Assembly: GCA_023436495.1 (NCBI GenBank)
Contig: JAEZIT010000135.1
Location: forward strand, 1 to 9,539
Reading direction: 5' to 3'
From: Acidobacteriota bacterium
GTDB taxonomy: Bacteria > Acidobacteriota > Blastocatellia > Pyrinomonadales > Pyrinomonadaceae
Length of the DNA stretch: 9,539 bases
Under the pieces are notes generated by a model that saw only the letters and a program-made list of their open reading frames with translations, did not search any database and was not told the DNA's origin. Every line of letters starts with the position of its first letter. The first letter of the stretch is position 1. Positions 7,359 to 9,539 of the stretch are shown in pieces. Made by a program: the position numbers and the translations under genes.

Positions 7359-7425
7359 TTTTGTATGTTCGGCCGGCAGTTTAAGGGGTTCCTCTCAAGT
7401 TAGTTTTCGGTCAAAACATACAGAA
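7359..7425 (+). promoter_or_regulatory. Long-range stem in the tonB leader
   Basis: TGTATGTT (7362-7369) is the exact reverse complement of AACATACA (7415-7422). The stem extends outward to 7359 and 7425 with one G-U pair. After a 1 x 2 internal loop it continues inward with GGCCG (7371-7375) against CGGTC (7408-7412), which includes one wobble. About 16 pairs enclose a 32-nt loop. This could be a structured leader RNA, a small RNA, or chance pairing in an AT-rich region. No known riboswitch class was recognised. Confidence 0.35.
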
Positions 7426-7545
7426 AAATTGGGTAGATTCGAGTGTTGTCGTAAGCAAGTAACGATTACAACTTGGGATTTAATTTAATACATCTAAGCA
7501 ATAATAAAGGTTTCGTAACCCTTTGACCTATATTGGCACCGGAGA

Positions 7546-7552
7546 AGGGAGG
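7546..7552 (+). promoter_or_regulatory. Strong ribosome binding site of tonB
   Basis: AGGGAGG lies 8 nt before the ATG at 7561. This near-consensus Shine-Dalgarno fixes the tonB start and is much stronger than the signals in the Sec block. Confidence 0.85.
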
Positions 7553-7560
7553 AATTTACA

Positions 7561-8385
7561 ATGTTAGATCAATTAGTTGAATCGAGAAGCAATGCGGCGG
7601 AGAACACGCGGCGAAGCGGTTTTTTAGCAACCGTCTTCATCCTGATGGTCTCGCTGTTCATTGGCTCGCTTATTTACAGCCTGTTTGCCCAGGATTTCAA
7701 TATGGGCGGCAGCGACCTCGAGCTTTCGACGCTTGTGGCACCCGTACCTGTACCTGACGAAGAGCCTCCACCGGAGCCGGAAAAGCAGCCGGAAAAGGCT
7801 CAGAAGGACCCGAACGTGGATATTCGGAAGGAGATCATTGCGAGCATGGTGGAAACTCCGCCTAAGCCGCCCGACACCACCAGCGTGGTGAAGAACACGA
7901 TCCCTCCGCGCGACCCCAACCGTTATACGGTTCAGGGCGACCGAAACTACACCGCTTCTAACCCGCTGCCGTCCGATTATACCGGACGCGTTAATACGAC
8001 GGGAACCGGAAGTGACAGCGGCTTGACAGGACAGGGCGGCACTGGTGAAACCGGTGGTGCGCCGCCTCCGCCGCCTCCGCCGAAGCCGACTCCGAAGCCG
8101 GCCCCGAAGACGATCTCGGGCGGCGTGGTCAACGGTAAGGCAACCAGCCTGCCGAAGCCTCCGTATCCGCCAGCTGCGCGTGCGGTACGAGCCGCAGGGG
8201 CGGTCAGCGTTCAGGTGTTGATCGACGAGGACGGCCGAGTTGTTTCGGCAAACGCTGTGAGTGGCCATCCGCTGCTTCGTGCCGCCGCCGAAAGCGCGGC
8301 ACGCGGCGCACGGTTCAGCCCGACACAGCTGTCCGGCCAGCCGGTAAAGGTTTCGGGAATCATTACCTACAATTTTGTTCCGTAA
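7561..8385 (+). CDS. tonB: Energy transducer TonB
   Basis: An inner-membrane-anchored protein that spans the periplasm and passes proton-motive energy from ExbB-ExbD to TonB-dependent outer-membrane receptors. The 274-aa product has a short cytoplasmic N-terminus and one transmembrane anchor (about 21-43). A periplasmic linker carries Pro/Glu/Lys-rich stretches (61-84, PVPVPDEEPPPEPEKQPEK) and, after a Gly/Thr-rich section, seven consecutive prolines (168-174) followed by KPTPKPAPK. The C-terminal TonB domain (about 187-274) includes LPKPPYPPAARA, GAVSVQVLIDEDGRVVSA, SGHPLLRAAAESAARGARF and a final ITYNFVP, matching the TonB_C fold. The domain wording recalls Acidobacteriota TonB proteins. 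The exbB and exbD genes follow. The seven-proline run predicts dependence on elongation factor P. The name TonB is secure at family level; which receptor it serves cannot be read from here. Confidence 0.95.
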   Translation: MLDQLVESRSNAAENTRRSGFLATVFILMVSLFIGSLIYSLFAQDFNMGGSDLELSTLVAPVPVPDEEPPPEPEKQPEKAQKDPNVDIRKEIIASMVETPPKPPDTTSVVKNTIPPRDPNRYTVQGDRNYTASNPLPSDYTGRVNTTGTGSDSGLTGQGGTGETGGAPPPPPPPKPTPKPAPKTISGGVVNGKATSLPKPPYPPAARAVRAAGAVSVQVLIDEDGRVVSANAVSGHPLLRAAAESAARGARFSPTQLSGQPVKVSGIITYNFVP

Positions 8386-8398
8386 GGGCATAGAAACA

Positions 8399-8433
8399 GC
8401 GGCGGAAATGCAAAATCGCTGTATTTCCGCCGC
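8399..8433 (+). promoter_or_regulatory. Perfect 11-bp hairpin between tonB and exbB
   Basis: GCGGCGGAAAT (8399-8409) and ATTTCCGCCGC (8423-8433) are exact reverse complements around a 13-nt loop, starting 13 nt after the tonB stop. Six A bases follow the right arm. There is no T-run on the + strand, so a standard intrinsic terminator is not supported. An alternative stem, ACAGCG (8396-8401) with CGCTGT (8417-8422), shares bases 8399-8401 and so competes with the main one. Possible roles are protection of the tonB 3' end, partial attenuation before exbB, or processing. Confidence 0.7.
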
Positions 8434-8471
8434 AAAAAACAGACGTAATAATAAACATTTTTCATTTCTTT

Positions 8472-8477
8472 GGAGGA
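8472..8477 (+). promoter_or_regulatory. Strong ribosome binding site of exbB
   Basis: GGAGGA ends 6 nt before the ATG at 8484. This consensus Shine-Dalgarno fixes the exbB start. Confidence 0.85.
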
Positions 8478-8483
8478 AAGATC

Positions 8484-9236
8484 ATGACATTTTTAGCAAG
8501 CCTTTTAGGAGCAAACATCTCGGGTATGTTCCTGCTGCTCACGGGTGATGCCGCCGGCCATTTCAGCCTGTACAACATCGCACAGAGCTTAACCATCCCG
8601 GGCTGGGGCGTTATCATCGTTCTGCTTATCGAATCGGTCTATATGATCGCCGTCGGTATCGAACGCTGGCTGACCTATAACAAGGCAAAACAGCAGTCGC
8701 GTCAGTATGCTCCGAAAGTTGCTCAGGCACTGAAGAACAGCAACATCGACGAGGCGATCAATATCAGCGACAAGCACAAAGATTCGCACCTCGCTATGGT
8801 CGTTTCTTCGGGCCTAAAGGAATTCAAGGCTCACGAAGGCAATTCGGACATCTCGGCCGATGAAATGGAAGCTTCGAAGCGTTCGCTCGAGCGTGCAATC
8901 GCCGTCAAGACCGCTGAACTCAAGCGCGGCCTCGCCGGACTCGCTACGGTCGGTTCGACCGCTCCGTTCGTCGGACTGTTCGGAACGGTCGTCGGTATCA
9001 TCGGTGCGTTCCAGGCATTGGCTGTTAACGAATCGGCCGGTATCGGCGCGGTCGGCGGTGCTATCGCTGAAGCCCTCGTTGCTACGGCATTCGGTATTCT
9101 CGTGGCCGTTCCCGCGGTGTGGCTGTTCAACTACTTTACGAGCAAGGTGACCAGCTTCAGCGTCGAAATGGAAAACTCGGCTTCCGAGCTTGTCGACTAT
9201 TTCATCAAACAGCGTTCGAAAAGGCTTCGCGGCTAA
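8484..9236 (+). CDS. exbB: ExbB/TolQ-family proton channel subunit
   Basis: Inner-membrane stator subunit that forms the pentameric proton channel with ExbD and powers TonB. The 250-aa protein has an N-terminal hydrophobic or amphipathic section (1-35), TM1 (about 41-62), a cytoplasmic helical region with a charged stretch around 128-148, TM2 (about 153-178) and TM3 (about 189-215). The MotA/TolQ/ExbB signature STAPFVGLFGTVVGI is at 158-172. T159 in TM2 and T201 in TM3 (EALVATAFG) correspond by position to the channel-lining threonines T148 and T181 of E. coli ExbB. It lies between tonB and exbD, which favours ExbB over TolQ or MotA. The C-terminus is basic (KQRSKRLRG). It follows tonB by 98 nt, including the hairpin, and precedes exbD by 37 nt. 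Confidence 0.95.
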   Translation: MTFLASLLGANISGMFLLLTGDAAGHFSLYNIAQSLTIPGWGVIIVLLIESVYMIAVGIERWLTYNKAKQQSRQYAPKVAQALKNSNIDEAINISDKHKDSHLAMVVSSGLKEFKAHEGNSDISADEMEASKRSLERAIAVKTAELKRGLAGLATVGSTAPFVGLFGTVVGIIGAFQALAVNESAGIGAVGGAIAEALVATAFGILVAVPAVWLFNYFTSKVTSFSVEMENSASELVDYFIKQRSKRLRG

Positions 9237-9256
9237 TTCGGGCCGGGACTTTTAGT

Positions 9257-9263
9257 AAGGGAG
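9257..9263 (+). promoter_or_regulatory. Ribosome binding site of exbD
   Basis: AAGGGAG lies 10 nt before the ATG at 9274. A second in-frame ATG at 9280 would be 16 nt away, so 9274 is the better start. Confidence 0.7.
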
Positions 9264-9273
9264 AACATTTGCT

Positions 9274-9539
9274 ATGGCTATGACAGTCGGGGGATCCGAT
9301 GAGTTTAACTCGGAAATTAACGTAACTCCGATGGTAGATGTGATGCTGGTGCTTCTGATCATTTTCATGATCGTGACACCGCTTCTACAGCAGGGCGTAT
9401 CCGTTAATCTACCCAAAGAAATGATCAGCCCTGATACCGATCCCGATATCGCAAAGGACACTTCGGTAATTGTCGCGATTCCCGATAATAGTAACTTCTA
9501 CATCGGGAAGGACCAGTTTCCGCTGGATGCCCTGGGAGA
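9274..9539 (+). CDS. exbD: ExbD/TolR-family proton channel subunit, 3' end missing
   Basis: The single-pass partner of ExbB that carries the proton-handling aspartate inside the channel. The frame runs open from ATG 9274 to the window end, giving 88 full residues of a family usually about 130-150 aa long. Visible are a short N-terminus, then NVTPMVDVMLVLLIIFMIV, the hallmark ExbD/TolR membrane segment with D22 (equivalent to D25 of E. coli ExbD). The VTPLLQQGVSVNLPKE junction into the periplasm follows, then the start of the periplasmic domain with TSVIVAIPDN and FYIGKD. Position after tonB and exbB supports ExbD over TolR. The remainder and any further exbD copy lie beyond the window. Confidence 0.93.
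   Translation, partial: MAMTVGGSDEFNSEINVTPMVDVMLVLLIIFMIVTPLLQQGVSVNLPKEMISPDTDPDIAKDTSVIVAIPDNSNFYIGKDQFPLDALG

Larger units (their letters stand above)
7148..7560 (+). other. 413-nt AT-rich non-coding region upstream of tonB
   Basis: The region lies between the secF stop and the tonB ATG and contains no convincing gene. It holds a possible promoter (7247-7275) and several dyads: CCC-(GT)-AAGCTT / AAGCTT-GGG (7319-7346, 8-nt loop), a long-range stem (7359-7425), CAAGT/ACTTG (7456-7475), and AAAGGTT / AACC-C-TTT around a TCGT loop (7506-7524). A strong Shine-Dalgarno ends it. A 20-codon frame at 7168-7230 starts MNQKAVQSYV, with AAGGCGG 9 nt upstream. It is too short to call a gene, but could be a leader peptide. 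No secF terminator with a T-run was found. No cobalamin box and no Fur-like palindrome were recognised. Confidence 0.75.

Noticed and set aside
7289..7414. Three GGTCAA copies (7289, 7331, 7409) as operator repeats
   Set aside because: Six-base matches at irregular spacing (42 and 78 nt) in an AT-rich gap are expected by chance; no wider shared motif was seen.
7523..7534. TTGACC and TATATT just upstream of tonB as a promoter
   Set aside because: The two hexamers are adjacent rather than 16-18 nt apart, and neither has a suitable partner at the right distance.
7148..7560. Cobalamin riboswitch or Fur box upstream of tonB
   Set aside because: Looked for because TonB systems often carry them. 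No recognisable B12 box and no GATAATGATAATCATTATC-like palindrome were found.
7624..8391. 255-codon minus-strand open frame opposite tonB
   Set aside because: It is Arg-rich with no recognisable domain and mirrors the GC-rich, proline-coding tonB sequence. tonB itself has a strong ribosome binding site and full family features.
8399..8440. Intrinsic terminator after tonB
   Set aside because: The stem is excellent, but the + strand has A6 after it instead of a T-run, and exbB clearly belongs to the same functional unit. Reported as a hairpin only.

Overview
The window looks like ordinary bacterial chromosome of moderate G+C content. The best guess for the source is an Acidobacteriota member, probably Blastocatellia/Pyrinomonadales-like. 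That guess rests mainly on the TonB C-terminal domain wording (a GGVVNGKATSLPKPPYPP...SGHPLL type of sequence) and the tonB-exbB-exbD order. It is recall, not a search. All convincing genes are on the + strand. No tRNA, rRNA, CRISPR array, insertion sequence or phage gene was seen.

Region 1 (1-7147) is a tightly packed housekeeping block: der (5' end cut off) - a MauE/thioredoxin/thioredoxin fusion - tgt - yajC - secD - secF. The first four genes are separated by -1, 6 and 14 nt, and yajC/secD and secD/secF by about 55 nt each, so one operon is likely. Der matures the 50S ribosome, Tgt inserts the queuosine precursor into tRNA, and YajC-SecD-SecF is the proton-driven accessory complex of the Sec translocon. 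tgt-yajC-secDF is a classic bacterial gene order. The less usual member is the 489-aa fusion at 1244-2713. It joins a MauE-like membrane domain with a C-x-C pair to two MauD/TlpA-like thioredoxin folds (CTPC and CGHC). Its position beside the Sec accessory genes suggests, without proving, a role in disulfide exchange on exported proteins.

Region 2 (7148-7560) is a 413-nt AT-rich stretch without a convincing gene. It holds a plausible sigma70-type promoter (TTGACT-17-TAGACT at 7247-7275) and several dyad symmetries, including a long-range stem at 7359-7425. If the promoter is real, tonB has a leader of about 280 nt.

Region 3 (7561-9539) is a TonB energy-transduction cluster: tonB, exbB and the start of exbD (cut by the window end). 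ExbB and ExbD form the proton channel and TonB carries the energy to outer-membrane receptors. All three have clear Shine-Dalgarno sequences, unlike the Sec block.

Nothing here amounts to a wholly new system. The items most worth a second look are the three-part redox fusion, the hairpins in every intercistronic gap wider than 50 nt (upstream of secD, secF and exbB), and the long structured tonB leader.
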